Source of the DNA: an uncultured Gemmatimonadota bacterium
Lineage (GTDB): Bacteria; Latescibacterota; UBA2968; UBA8231
Assembly (NCBI GenBank): GCA_903893785.1
Contig: CAITNQ010000007.1
Location: 1-39,308 of the forward strand
Direction of reading: 5' to 3'
Length of the DNA stretch: 39,308 nt
Below, piece by piece: positions 1 to 8,053 of the stretch. Each line of letters begins with the position of its first letter. Positions within the stretch are counted from its first letter, which is position 1. The notes below the pieces were generated by a model that had not been told where the DNA came from, ran no database searches, and saw only the letters and a list, made by a program, of their open reading frames with translations. Made by a program: the position numbers and the translations under genes.

Positions 1-1
1 C

Positions 2-658
2 GTACTCAATTGGGGCGGGCTGCACGAGAATGGCCTGCTGCGCATTGCGGCGTTCATTCTGGTCGCCCCCATGCTGGGCATGGCCATCGGCTGGCTGCTC
101 ATGCAGACCACCTACGTGCTCTTCCGCAATGCCACCGTACGCGGCGTCAGCCGGCTCTTCCGCCGGCTGCAGCTGTTGTCGGCGGCGCTATACAGCCTCG
201 GTCACGGCGGTAACGACGCCCAGAAAACCATGGGCATCATCTACGCCGTGCTGCTGGCCGCCGCTCCTCTCACCCACATGACCACCAAAGACCCTGTTCC
301 CTTATGGGTGGTGCTGGCCTGTCAGCTGGCCATGGGCCTGGGTACCCTCATGGGCGGTTGGCGGATCGTGCGCACGATGGGAACGCGCCTGTGCCACCTC
401 CAACCGGTCCACGGCTGCAACGCCGAGGTGGCGGGGGCCCTGTGCCTGTACGGGGCGACGGCCCTGGGGATTCCGGTGAGCACCACGCACACCATCACCG
501 GGTCCATTGTCGGCGTGGGGGTGACTCGGGGTTGGCGCGCGGTGCGCTGGAGCACCGCTGCCAGCGTGGTCTGGGCCTGGGTGCTCACCATCCCGGCCGC
601 TGCGGCCCTGGGCGTCGCCACCTATTATGCCTTCATGCTCGTGGGGTGGCGCAACTGA
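2..658 (+). CDS. PiT family inorganic phosphate permease, C-terminal part (5' end outside window)
   Basis: The reading frame is open from base 2, so this is the last 218 codons of a longer gene. The visible part has several hydrophobic segments and both family landmarks: GHGGNDAQKTMG (a GxNDxxxxxG motif) near visible residues 69-80, and a second copy-like motif, GIPVSTTHTITGS, near residues 155-170. PiT proteins are inner-membrane, cation-coupled low-affinity phosphate transporters with two inverted PD001131-type repeats; what is visible is the second half. The gene converges on phoR at the end of the pst-pho operon, so low-affinity uptake sits beside the high-affinity system. A PhoU-like DUF47 partner often precedes such genes, but that side lies outside the window. 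Confidence 0.93.
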   Translation, partial: VLNWGGLHENGLLRIAAFILVAPMLGMAIGWLLMQTTYVLFRNATVRGVSRLFRRLQLLSAALYSLGHGGNDAQKTMGIIYAVLLAAAPLTHMTTKDPVPLWVVLACQLAMGLGTLMGGWRIVRTMGTRLCHLQPVHGCNAEVAGALCLYGATALGIPVSTTHTITGSIVGVGVTRGWRAVRWSTAASVVWAWVLTIPAAAALGVATYYAFMLVGWRN

Positions 659-733
659 CCCGACCTTGAGGTGCTGTCCTGACCGCGGCGAAGACGGGCA
701 GCCGCGGCCGTCGCGGGGGCGAGCGCGGTGCTT

Positions 734-2092
734 TCAGGCAGCCGCCAGGGTGAACGAGAAAACCGAGCCCTCGCCCAAGCTGCTGGTGGCCCACACCCGC
801 TGACCGTGGGCCTCGACGATATGTCGCACGATGGCCAGGCCGAGCCCAGTGCCCCCCATGGCTCGTGAGCGCCCCTTGTCAACCCGGTAGAACCGCTCGA
901 AGACCCGGTGCAGGTCGGCCGATGGGATGCCGATGCCGGTATCGCTGACCTCCACCACCACCCGTTGGCCGCTCGTGTCGGCGGCCGTTTGACGGTGCGT
1001 GCGCAGGGTGACCCGACCCCCTGCGGGGGTGTATTTGACGGCGTTGTCGAGCAGGTTGGTCAGCGCCTGCCCGATCAGGCGGGCGTCACACGTCACCCGC
1101 TGCTCGCCGTCCGACTCTACCGTCAGCTGCAGGCCCTTCTGCGCGGCTGCCGGCGTTACGGTGGCCATGGCCGCCTCCAGGAGGTCACCCAACCGGCACG
1201 CCGCCAGCTGGACATCAAAACCGTCCGCCTCCAGCCGCGATAGGTCCAGGATATCGTCGAGCAGGCGTTGCAGCCGTTCGGCGTGGTTGACAATCACCTG
1301 CACGAAGCGAGGTCCGGCGACCGGGTCGTTGAGGGCGCCCTCGGCGAGGGTTTCGGCATAGCCCCGGATCGCCGTCAGCGGGGTGCGCAGCTCGTGGGAC
1401 ACATTGGCGACAAAATCACGGCGCACCCGTTCGAGCTGTCGCACGCGAGTGGTGTCGTGGAACACGGTCACCGTGCCCAGGGCTTCGCCGCCGGGCCGGA
1501 TGGGGGCCACGTGCACCTCGAAGAAGGCTTCCGGCGGTCCCCGGCGCACGATCTCCAGGACCGCGGACTGCTGCGTCTGGTGGCACTGTTCGATGGCCTG
1601 GTCCACCTCGCGGTGCCGGGCTACCTCCACCGGCAGGCGGCCCTCCAGCGGGGGGTGCACACCGGACATGCGTGTCAGCGCGGCGTTGCCGAACACCACC
1701 TGGCCCCCTGGGTCGGTGACCAGCACCCCGTCGCCGAGTGCCTGCAGGATTTCCTCCAGGCGGGCTTTCTGGACGACCAGGGCAGACACCCGGGCCCGGC
1801 AGGCCTGTTGCAGGCTGTAGACTGCCTGCAACAGTTCGACCTCGGCCGTGTCCACCCCCTCGTCCGCCGGTTGGGCCTCGAGCTCAGCCAGCGGGTCTTC
1901 GGCCTGTCGACGCAGTCGGGCGGCCAGGTCGGGCCACGGGTGGCGCCAGCGCCGGCCGCGCCCGGCCAGGGCGACCAGGTTGACGGCGATGGCCAGGCCA
2001 AGGCCGGCAATCAGCCACGTGGTGGCCGTTCCGGCCAACCAGGCCCAGATCCCCACCGCCAACAGACTCACCGGGGCGCTCCAACGGCTCAT
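734..2092 (-). CDS. phoR: Phosphate regulon sensor histidine kinase PhoR-like
   Basis: This is a 452-residue membrane histidine kinase. The first 45 residues contain two closely spaced hydrophobic segments, leaving almost no periplasmic loop, as in PhoR. A PAS domain (about 110-215) follows. The dimerisation/phosphoacceptor helix carries SHELRTPLTAIRGYAETL, with the phosphorylated His at about 233. The HATPase_c domain shows the N-box NLLDNAVKYTP (347-357), G1 DTGIGIP (384-390) and G2 GGTGLGLAIV (413-422). The ATG lies one base after the phoB stop, so the two are cotranscribed and probably translationally coupled. The absence of a sensor loop fits the known model in which PhoR senses phosphate indirectly through the Pst transporter and PhoU, both encoded just upstream. 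Confidence 0.93.
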   Translation of the reverse strand: MSRWSAPVSLLAVGIWAWLAGTATTWLIAGLGLAIAVNLVALAGRGRRWRHPWPDLAARLRRQAEDPLAELEAQPADEGVDTAEVELLQAVYSLQQACRARVSALVVQKARLEEILQALGDGVLVTDPGGQVVFGNAALTRMSGVHPPLEGRLPVEVARHREVDQAIEQCHQTQQSAVLEIVRRGPPEAFFEVHVAPIRPGGEALGTVTVFHDTTRVRQLERVRRDFVANVSHELRTPLTAIRGYAETLAEGALNDPVAGPRFVQVIVNHAERLQRLLDDILDLSRLEADGFDVQLAACRLGDLLEAAMATVTPAAAQKGLQLTVESDGEQRVTCDARLIGQALTNLLDNAVKYTPAGGRVTLRTHRQTAADTSGQRVVVEVSDTGIGIPSADLHRVFERFYRVDKGRSRAMGGTGLGLAIVRHIVEAHGQRVWATSSLGEGSVFSFTLAAA

Positions 2093-2093
2093 C

Positions 2094-2819
2094 TCAGCCT
2101 GCCTCGCGCCGGCAGCGATAGCCGACGCCGCGCAGAGTCTCGATCAACTCGCCGGCCGGCCCTAGTTTCTCGCGCAGACGTCGCACGTGGGTGTCGACCG
2201 TGCGGCTGTACCCGTCGTGCTGGTACCCCCACACCACGTTGAGCAGTTCTTCGCGCGTCTGCACGCGACCTCGCCGCCGTGCCAAGGTCAGCAGCAGGCG
2301 GAACTCGGTCGCGGTCAGGTCAATGCGTTGGTCGCCGGCGCGCACCTCGTGGGCCGCCGGGTCGATCGTCAGTGGCCCCAGCCGCACTGGCGCTGACTCG
2401 TCGTCGCTGTCGCCGGCCACACCGCGGCTGCGGCGCAGGACCGCCCGCACCCGCAGCAGCATCTCCCGGGGTGAGAACGGCTTGGTGAGGTAGTCGTCGG
2501 CACCCAGTTCCAGGCCGACAATGCGGTCCACCTCCGCCGCTCGGGCGGTCAGCATGATCACCGGCAAGTCGCGCAGCTCAGGCTGCTGCTTGAGTCGTCG
2601 GCATACTTCCAGGCCGTCGATGCCCGGCAGCATCAGGTCCAGAATGACCAGGTCCACGGCCTGCTGCGACAGTTGGTGCAGGGCGGCCTCGCCGTCGCCG
2701 GCTGTCAGTGTGCGTATGCCGGCCTGCCCCAGGGTGTAGCAGACCAGTTCGAGGATATCCGGCTCGTCCTCCACCACCAGCACCAGGTCGCCGCCGGGCC
2801 CGCCCACGGTTGCGGTCAA
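2094..2819 (-). CDS. phoB: Phosphate regulon response regulator PhoB-like (OmpR family)
   Basis: This is a 241-residue two-component regulator. The receiver domain (about 11-125) has the acidic cluster EDE at 17-19, phosphoacceptor Asp61 in DLMLPGIDGL, Thr91 and Lys113 (LTKPFSP). The C-terminal winged-helix DNA-binding domain (about 145-238) has the typical TATEFRLL start and RTVDTHVRRLREKLG recognition region. The preferred start is TTG at 2819. It overlaps the phoU TGA by four bases and has GGAGG seven bases upstream, whereas the first in-frame GTG is four codons further in. Phosphorylated PhoB would activate pst and other phosphate-starvation genes. A candidate target box lies upstream of pstC in this window. 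Confidence 0.94.
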   Translation of the reverse strand: MTATVGGPGGDLVLVVEDEPDILELVCYTLGQAGIRTLTAGDGEAALHQLSQQAVDLVILDLMLPGIDGLEVCRRLKQQPELRDLPVIMLTARAAEVDRIVGLELGADDYLTKPFSPREMLLRVRAVLRRSRGVAGDSDDESAPVRLGPLTIDPAAHEVRAGDQRIDLTATEFRLLLTLARRRGRVQTREELLNVVWGYQHDGYSRTVDTHVRRLREKLGPAGELIETLRGVGYRCRREAG

Positions 2820-3520
2820 GGGGCTGCCTCCGGGTTACGCTCGGACACTTCGCCGAACCACTTCTCCTTCTGGTGGCGGACAATCCGCGCCTCCACCATG
2901 TAGCAGACGTTCTCGGCGATGTCAGAGGCCAGATCACCGATCCGCTCAAGATCGCGCGAGACCAGGATCAGATGGATGGCTCGTTCCACCGTGTCGGCTG
3001 CACCGACGCTGAGATAGGTGAGCAGCTCGCGGAAGATCTGGTCGCGCAGGGCATCGACCAGGGTGTCGCGCGCCGCGACTCGGCGGGCCTGCTCCACATC
3101 CCGGTTAACCAGGGCGTCGAGGGATTCCTTGACCATGCCGCCGGCCAACTCAGCCATCCGGGGGATGTCGATCAAGGGTTTGAGCACCGGCGTACGGATC
3201 AATTCAGCGGCCCGCTGCGCGATGTTAACCGCGTGGTCGTTGATCCGTTCCAGATCCTTGTTGACCTTGATGATCGTGGCGATCAAGCGTAGATCGCGTG
3301 CCACCGGCCCTTGGGTGGCCAGGAGGGCCAGGCACTCCTCCTCGATGGCCACCTCCCACTCGTCTATACGCCGGCCGCCGGCCAGCACCGCGTCGACCAT
3401 CGCGGACTGGCGATCGACCAGGGCCTGCACGGCTTGATCGACCGACTCCTCAACGGCCGCGCTCATCCTGAACAGCTGCTCGGTCAGCGCCTTCAGACGC
3501 TGGTCGAAATGTCGCTCCAT
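2816..3520 (-). CDS. phoU: Phosphate transport system regulator PhoU
   Basis: This is a 234-residue all-helical protein with the two-repeat PhoU architecture. Each half carries an acidic metal-binding-type motif: ERINDHAVNIAQRA in the first and ERIGDLASDIAENV in the second (E/DxxxD pattern). The length fits the family (about 220-240). The ATG at 3520 is preceded by a strong AGGAGGA site. PhoU is cytoplasmic and links PstB activity to PhoR, silencing phoB signalling when phosphate is plentiful. It lies between pstB and phoB, 22 bases after the pstB stop, and its own stop overlaps the phoB start, so the transporter and the sensor system form one transcript. Confidence 0.95.
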   Translation of the reverse strand: MERHFDQRLKALTEQLFRMSAAVEESVDQAVQALVDRQSAMVDAVLAGGRRIDEWEVAIEEECLALLATQGPVARDLRLIATIIKVNKDLERINDHAVNIAQRAAELIRTPVLKPLIDIPRMAELAGGMVKESLDALVNRDVEQARRVAARDTLVDALRDQIFRELLTYLSVGAADTVERAIHLILVSRDLERIGDLASDIAENVCYMVEARIVRHQKEKWFGEVSERNPEAAP

Positions 3521-3542
3521 GGCAGTTCCTCCTGCCGCCGAC

Positions 3543-4340
3543 TCAACCGAACCGGCCGGTGACGTAGTCTTCGGTCTGTTTCTGCGTCGGGTTGGTGAAC
3601 AACCGCTCTGTGTCGCCGTACTCTACCAGTCGCCCCAGGTAGAAGAAAGCTGTCCGATCCGATACGCGCGCGGCCTGTTGCAGGTTGTGCGTGACAATGA
3701 CCATAGTGTAGTCGCGTTTGAGCTCCGCCATGGTTTCCTCGATGTGACCCGTGGCGATGGGGTCGAGGGCCGAGCAGGGCTCATCCATCAAGATCACCTG
3801 GGGCTCAACGGCCAGTGCGCGGGCAATACACAGGCGCTGCTGCTGGCCCCCCGAGAGCCCCAGCGCGCTGTCGCGCAGGCGGTCTTTCACCTCGTTCCAC
3901 AGGGCTGCTTCCCGCAGCGACCGCTCGACTACCCCATCGAGCACACTGCGTCGGCTTTCGCCAACCAGGCGCAGGCCGTACGCAACATTGTCGTAGATCG
4001 ACTGCGGGAACGGATTGGACTTCTGGAACACCATGCCGACCCGGCGGCGCAGTTCAATGACATCGTAACGCGGGGCGTGGATGTCTTCGCCGGCGATGCG
4101 GATGCGGCCTTCGTGGCGCACATTGGGCAACAGATCATTCAGTCGATTCAGCGAACGCAGCAGCGTGGACTTGCCGCAGCCCGACGGGCCGATGAAGGCC
4201 GTTATCTGCCCCTCGGGCAGGCCCAAATTGACGTTGTCCAGCGCCCGCGTGGGGCCGTAGTAGACGCTGAGTGCCTCGACTTCGACCACGGGTTGGGGCT
4301 CGGTCGGAGTGACGGCCGAGGGCATGCCTGCGGTGTGCAT
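3543..4340 (-). CDS. pstB: Phosphate ABC transporter ATP-binding protein PstB
   Basis: This is a 265-residue ABC ATPase. Walker A is GPSGCGKST (51-59), the Q-loop lies in [12 protein letters not shown], the signature is LSGGQQQR (162-169), and Walker B is VILMDEP with catalytic Glu187, followed by CSALDPIAT and the switch His in VTHN. The phrase [20 protein letters not shown] is characteristic of PstB. The protein powers phosphate import through PstC-PstA at the inner membrane. The ATG at 4340 has a GGAGGCG site nine bases upstream and follows the pstA stop by 33 bases. An N-terminal tail of about 17 residues before the ABC core is slightly longer than usual, so a start at the second Met (codon 6) is possible. 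Confidence 0.97.
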   Translation of the reverse strand: MHTAGMPSAVTPTEPQPVVEVEALSVYYGPTRALDNVNLGLPEGQITAFIGPSGCGKSTLLRSLNRLNDLLPNVRHEGRIRIAGEDIHAPRYDVIELRRRVGMVFQKSNPFPQSIYDNVAYGLRLVGESRRSVLDGVVERSLREAALWNEVKDRLRDSALGLSGGQQQRLCIARALAVEPQVILMDEPCSALDPIATGHIEETMAELKRDYTMVIVTHNLQQAARVSDRTAFFYLGRLVEYGDTERLFTNPTQKQTEDYVTGRFG

Positions 4341-4373
4341 CAGGGGATCGCCTCCAGACTCACGGGCAGCCGC

Positions 4374-5351
4374 TCAACCACGTCCCTGACGGAGCTGGCG
4401 GCGGAAGTGGGCGCGGAACACGATGGCGGTGATGTTGAGCAGGAAGGTCAAACCGAGCAGCACCAGGGTGGTGGCATACTGGATGGGTCGGGTGGCCTGG
4501 GCATTGGTGGACTGGGTGGCCATGATGAAGATGTGATAGGACAGCTCCATGAACTGGTCGAGGGGGTTGACCATGGGGATGAAGCCAAAGAGTTCCGTTA
4601 CCGGCAGGCGGGGTAGGAAGTAGGCGCATCCCGTGAACAGGATGGGCGCCGTCTCGCCGGCGCCTCGGCTGACCGCCAGGATGGCACCCGTGAGAATGCC
4701 ACCGCGGGCCTGCGGCAGCACCACGGTGCGGATGACCTGCCACCGCGTGGCCCCCAGGGCGTGGGCGCCGGCCCGGTGACTGGCCGGTACCGCACGCAGC
4801 GCTTCCTCGGTGGATACAATGATGACCGGCAACACTAGGCAGGACAGGGTGGCGGCGGCCCACAGCATGACCGGTTGGCCGAACAGCAGTCCGGTCCCCA
4901 GCACGGCGTCCAGGTTGCGGCCGACAAACAGGACGAAAAACCCGACACCGAACAGGCCGAAAACAATCGACGGGACGCCGGCCAGGTTGCCTACGCCGGC
5001 GCGAATGACCCGCGATAGCCGCGAACGGCCGGCGTACTCCACCAGGTAGATCGCTGCCAGCACGCCGACCGGCAGCGCCATGACCAGCATGAGCAGCGTT
5101 ACCAGGGTCGTGCCAAGGATGGCCGGGAAAATGCCGCCTTGGGTCATGCCCTTGCGGGGGGCCTGGCTGAGGAACTCCCAGGTCAATCGCGGCCAGCCTT
5201 CTATGGCGACGTAGCCGACGATCCACACTAGCACGGCCCCCACCACCAGGGCCGCGCCTCGGCACAGGCCCAGAGCCAGCGCTCCGCGCAGGTCCCGGGA
5301 ACGCGGGCGCCGCGCCGGGCGCTGCCGCGCGTTGTTGTGGGCGACGTTCAT
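4374..5351 (-). CDS. pstA: Phosphate ABC transporter permease PstA
   Basis: This is a 325-residue inner-membrane permease with about six transmembrane segments. The EAA-type loop that contacts the ATPase is RAGAHALGATRWQVIRTVVL near residues 185-205. A conserved stretch GAGETAPILFTG follows, typical of PstA. The N-terminal 30 residues are Arg-rich and cytosolic. Its ATG overlaps the pstC TGA in an ATGA arrangement at 5348-5351, indicating translational coupling with pstC and a one-to-one heteromeric channel. Family assignment is firm; PstA and PstC are told apart by the conserved stretches and by gene order. Confidence 0.96.
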   Translation of the reverse strand: MNVAHNNARQRPARRPRSRDLRGALALGLCRGAALVVGAVLVWIVGYVAIEGWPRLTWEFLSQAPRKGMTQGGIFPAILGTTLVTLLMLVMALPVGVLAAIYLVEYAGRSRLSRVIRAGVGNLAGVPSIVFGLFGVGFFVLFVGRNLDAVLGTGLLFGQPVMLWAAATLSCLVLPVIIVSTEEALRAVPASHRAGAHALGATRWQVIRTVVLPQARGGILTGAILAVSRGAGETAPILFTGCAYFLPRLPVTELFGFIPMVNPLDQFMELSYHIFIMATQSTNAQATRPIQYATTLVLLGLTFLLNITAIVFRAHFRRQLRQGRG

Positions 5352-6373
5352 TGCATCCCCAGTCTGCGTCGCAACCGGTGCACGACCAGTTCCGCTATCA
5401 GGTTGAAGACGAAGGTCAGGACGAACAGCAGCGTGCCGATCAGGAACAGGATGTAGTAGTGGGTGCTCTGATTGACCACCTCGCCCAGTTCGGCGGCGAT
5501 CGTGGCGGTCATGGTGCGCACCGTGGAGAAAACATTACCGGTAACCACGGCACCATTGCCCGTGGCCATCAGCACGATCATGGTTTCGCCCAGAGCCCGG
5601 CCGAATCCCAGGATAACCGCCGCGGCAATGCCGGACACAGCGGCGGGCAGGACCACGCCGCGGATCGTCTGCCACCGCGTCGCGCCCAGACCGAACGAGG
5701 CTTCGCGCAACTCGCCCGGAACGGCCCGCAGAGCGTCCTCACTCATGGACGCCACCACCGGAATGATGACCAGCGACACCCCGAGGGCACCGACAAACGC
5801 ATTCAGGCGGAAATGGGTGCCCAAGAGCCCCTGAAGCAACGAGGCCACGACCACCAGGAAGAAGAAACCGAGGACGACCGTTGGGATACCGGCCAGCAGC
5901 TCAACGGCAGGTTTGAGCCACTCGCGCATGCCGGCGCTGGCCACTTCGGACAGGTAGATACCCAACGCCAGGCCGAGCACGGTGGAGATGAGGGTGGCGG
6001 GCAGGGCGACCAGGAACGAACCGAGGATCAGCGGCACGAGTGAGAACTTCTCAGGCTCGCCGACCGGTTGCCACATGAACTTGAACACCCGCTCGCCGGT
6101 AACCGGGTCTTCGCCCCAGTGGCCGATCAGGTCCCCCAGGCGCACCGCACCCAGCGCCTGCAGCCCCTCCTTGAAGAGGAAGACAAAGATCAGCGTGATG
6201 ATGGCGATCGACGCCACGCCGTTGAGCCACAGGAAGGCCTCGACCAGGCGTTCGCTCAGTCGCGTCCAGCGGGGATCGCGCCGCCGGGGCGACCACCGGC
6301 CACCGCCCGGGCCGCGGCGAGGGGGTGATGGCGGCAAGGCGGACTCTGCTGCCGGGCGATGCTCCAGGTCCAT
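5348..6373 (-). CDS. pstC: Phosphate ABC transporter permease PstC
   Basis: This is a 341-residue permease with a basic, Pro-rich cytosolic N-terminus of about 45 residues, then about six transmembrane helices. The EAA loop is EASFGLGATRWQTIRGVVLP. GRALGETMIVLMATGNG is the PstC hallmark near the end. The start chosen is ATG at 6373, with AAAGGA seven bases upstream. The frame stays open to 6523, but that extension would cross the candidate -10 box at 6446-6451 and encodes no recognisable family sequence. This is the first gene of the pst-pho operon. Normally pstS precedes pstC, but here the next gene upstream is a divergent oxidoreductase, so the phosphate-binding protein must be encoded elsewhere or be replaced. 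Confidence 0.95.
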   Translation of the reverse strand: MDLEHRPAAESALPPSPPRRGPGGGRWSPRRRDPRWTRLSERLVEAFLWLNGVASIAIITLIFVFLFKEGLQALGAVRLGDLIGHWGEDPVTGERVFKFMWQPVGEPEKFSLVPLILGSFLVALPATLISTVLGLALGIYLSEVASAGMREWLKPAVELLAGIPTVVLGFFFLVVVASLLQGLLGTHFRLNAFVGALGVSLVIIPVVASMSEDALRAVPGELREASFGLGATRWQTIRGVVLPAAVSGIAAAVILGFGRALGETMIVLMATGNGAVVTGNVFSTVRTMTATIAAELGEVVNQSTHYYILFLIGTLLFVLTFVFNLIAELVVHRLRRRLGMQ

Positions 6374-6445
6374 CCGGGTCCTTTCAGAGGCCGTGGGTTG
6401 GCCGGCCGACCTGGCCGGCGGGCTTGGAGGCCCTTCACGGCCACA

Positions 6446-6479
6446 ATTATCGGACGCCCAGGTGACGATCATGTTACGC
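6446..6479 (-). promoter_or_regulatory. Candidate PhoB-dependent promoter of the pst operon
   Basis: Reading the minus strand, 6479-6462 is GCGTAAC-ATGA-TCGTCAC. It has the 7+4+7 spacing of a Pho box and keeps the GT.A core in both halves. Ten bases later comes GATAAT (6451-6446), a near-consensus -10, with no recognisable -35 hexamer, as expected for an activator-dependent promoter. The CGT repeat recurs every 11 bases across three turns (6478, 6467, 6456). The predicted transcript start is about 65 bases before the pstC ATG. The E. coli Pho box (CTGTCAT repeats) is matched only partly, so this is an inference supported by spacing and context. Confidence 0.5.
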
Positions 6480-6678
6480 GAAAGGCCCATTTTGGTGGCA
6501 GACGCCGGGTTTGGCCCGCGCACCGTGGCTTCGGGCCGTCTGCCGCCGCCCCGCCGTCGCTGCCCGGGGTTGACCGCAGCGGTTGGGTTTCCCCTGTGGA
6601 CGCCCCTGCCGACGCAGTGTAGTTTGCCCCGGGCAGTTGCCCGTCGAGGTTCACCTCAGCACAGGAGGCAGGAAAGCC

Positions 6679-7785
6679 ATGGCGGCAGCGAGGGTCAAGG
6701 TCGGCATTGTTGGCTGCGGCAACATCAGCGGTGCGTACCTGAAGGTCAGCCAGGGATTCCCGGGTATCGAGATTGCCGCCGTGGCCGATCTCGACCCTGA
6801 ACGTGCCCATGCCAAGGCCACCGAGTTCGGCGTGCCGCGTGCCTGCAGCGTGGCCGAGTTGATGGCCGATCCGGACATTGCCATCGTGCTCAATCTGACC
6901 ATTCCGGTGGCTCACGGTGAGGTCGCCCTGGCCGCCCTGGCAGCGGGCAAGAGCGTGTACAACGAGAAGCCCCTGGCCGTCACCCGCGACGAAGGCCAGC
7001 GCATGCTCGCCTTGGCCGCGGCCAAGGGTCTACGGGTCGGTGGCGCGCCGGACACGTTCATGGGCGGCGGTCACCAGACCTGCCGCAAGCTCATTGACGA
7101 CGGGTGGATCGGCGAACCGGTTGCCGCTACGGCGTTCATGCTCTGCCATGGCCACGAGAGCTGGCACCCGGATCCGGAGTTCTATTACCAGGCAGGGGGA
7201 GGCCCCATGTTCGACATGGGACCGTATTACCTGACGGCGCTGGTCAACATGATGGGGCCGGTGGCGCGGGTGGGTGGCGCCACCCGTATCACCTTCCCCG
7301 AGCGGACCATCACCAGCGAGAAGAAATACGGCACTCGGGTGAAGGTGGAGACGCCGACGCATATTGCCGGCGTGATGGAGTTCGCCAACGGCGCCATCGG
7401 CACTATTGTGACCAGCTTCGACGTCTGGGGGGCGCGGGTGCCGTGCATCGAGGTGTATGGCACCGAGGGGTCGCTCAGCGTGCCCGACCCCAATGGGTTC
7501 GGTGGCACCGTGCTGGTCAAACGGGGACGCGCTGATTGGGGTGAGGTCCCCCTGACCCACGGGTACACCGAGAACACACGCAGCATTGGCGTGGTCGATA
7601 TGGCGCTCAGTCTGGGGAGCGAGCGGCCGCACCGAGCCAGCGGCGCTCTGGCGTACCACGTGCTCGACCTCATGCACGCGTTCCACGATGCCGCCACCCA
7701 AGGGCGACGGGTGGAACTGCAGAGTACCTGCGAGCGGCCGAGCGCCCTGCCATTGGGGTTGCTGCCCGGTCAGGTGGACCGCTGA
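6679..7785 (+). CDS. Gfo/Idh/MocA family NAD(P)-dependent oxidoreductase
   Basis: This is a 368-residue protein starting at ATG 6679 with AGGAGG about 11 bases upstream; the frame is open further upstream but without family sequence. The N-terminal Rossmann fold has [12 protein letters not shown] (9-20) and the family EKP motif at 96-98 (YNEKPLAV). The C-terminal substrate domain contains [14 protein letters not shown] (173-185). Members oxidise or reduce sugars, inositols and similar polyols in the cytoplasm; the substrate cannot be read from sequence. The usual His of the GxxxDxGxHxxD catalytic motif is replaced here by Tyr (DMGPYY), a variant found in one subfamily. The gene is divergent from pstC, and the 7785 end faces a convergent aldehyde dehydrogenase. 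A weak promoter candidate is TGGACG (6597-6602) with TAGTTT (6620-6625), 17-base spacing. Confidence 0.9.
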   Translation: MAAARVKVGIVGCGNISGAYLKVSQGFPGIEIAAVADLDPERAHAKATEFGVPRACSVAELMADPDIAIVLNLTIPVAHGEVALAALAAGKSVYNEKPLAVTRDEGQRMLALAAAKGLRVGGAPDTFMGGGHQTCRKLIDDGWIGEPVAATAFMLCHGHESWHPDPEFYYQAGGGPMFDMGPYYLTALVNMMGPVARVGGATRITFPERTITSEKKYGTRVKVETPTHIAGVMEFANGAIGTIVTSFDVWGARVPCIEVYGTEGSLSVPDPNGFGGTVLVKRGRADWGEVPLTHGYTENTRSIGVVDMALSLGSERPHRASGALAYHVLDLMHAFHDAATQGRRVELQSTCERPSALPLGLLPGQVDR

Positions 7786-7986
7786 CCCACCCCGCCGGCA
7801 TCAGGGGGCCGCGCCGCCGACGGCAGCGGGGCTGGGCAGGCCCCAAGGGGAGGACTCAGGGCCCGTGGCCCGGCTTACCGAATCTGCCGGCGCGGCGCGG
7901 CTGCACGGTGTCAGACGCCCCCGGGCGCGCTGGAGTTCCGCTCGTAGTCCACGCCACCGGGCCAGCAGGTTCCGGGTCCGGCCAAG

Positions 7987-8031
7987 CAACGGGGTCCCGA
8001 CCACGACGATAGTCGCGGCGGGACCCCGTTG
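7987..8031. terminator. Nested perfect hairpin between convergent genes (bidirectional terminator candidate)
   Basis: A perfect 13-bp inverted repeat (CAACGGGGTCCCG at 7987-7999, its complement at 8019-8031) encloses a second 4-bp stem, CGAC/GTCG, at 8004-8007 and 8012-8015 with a GATA loop. It lies between the ends of the oxidoreductase (7785, +) and the aldehyde dehydrogenase (8054, -), where a two-way terminator is expected. Neither strand has a T-tract after the stem, so this would be a non-canonical hairpin terminator or an RNA 3'-end stabiliser. Nothing else was seen in 7786-8053. Confidence 0.6.
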
Positions 8032-8053
8032 ACGAGCCGTGCCAAGCCCCGTT

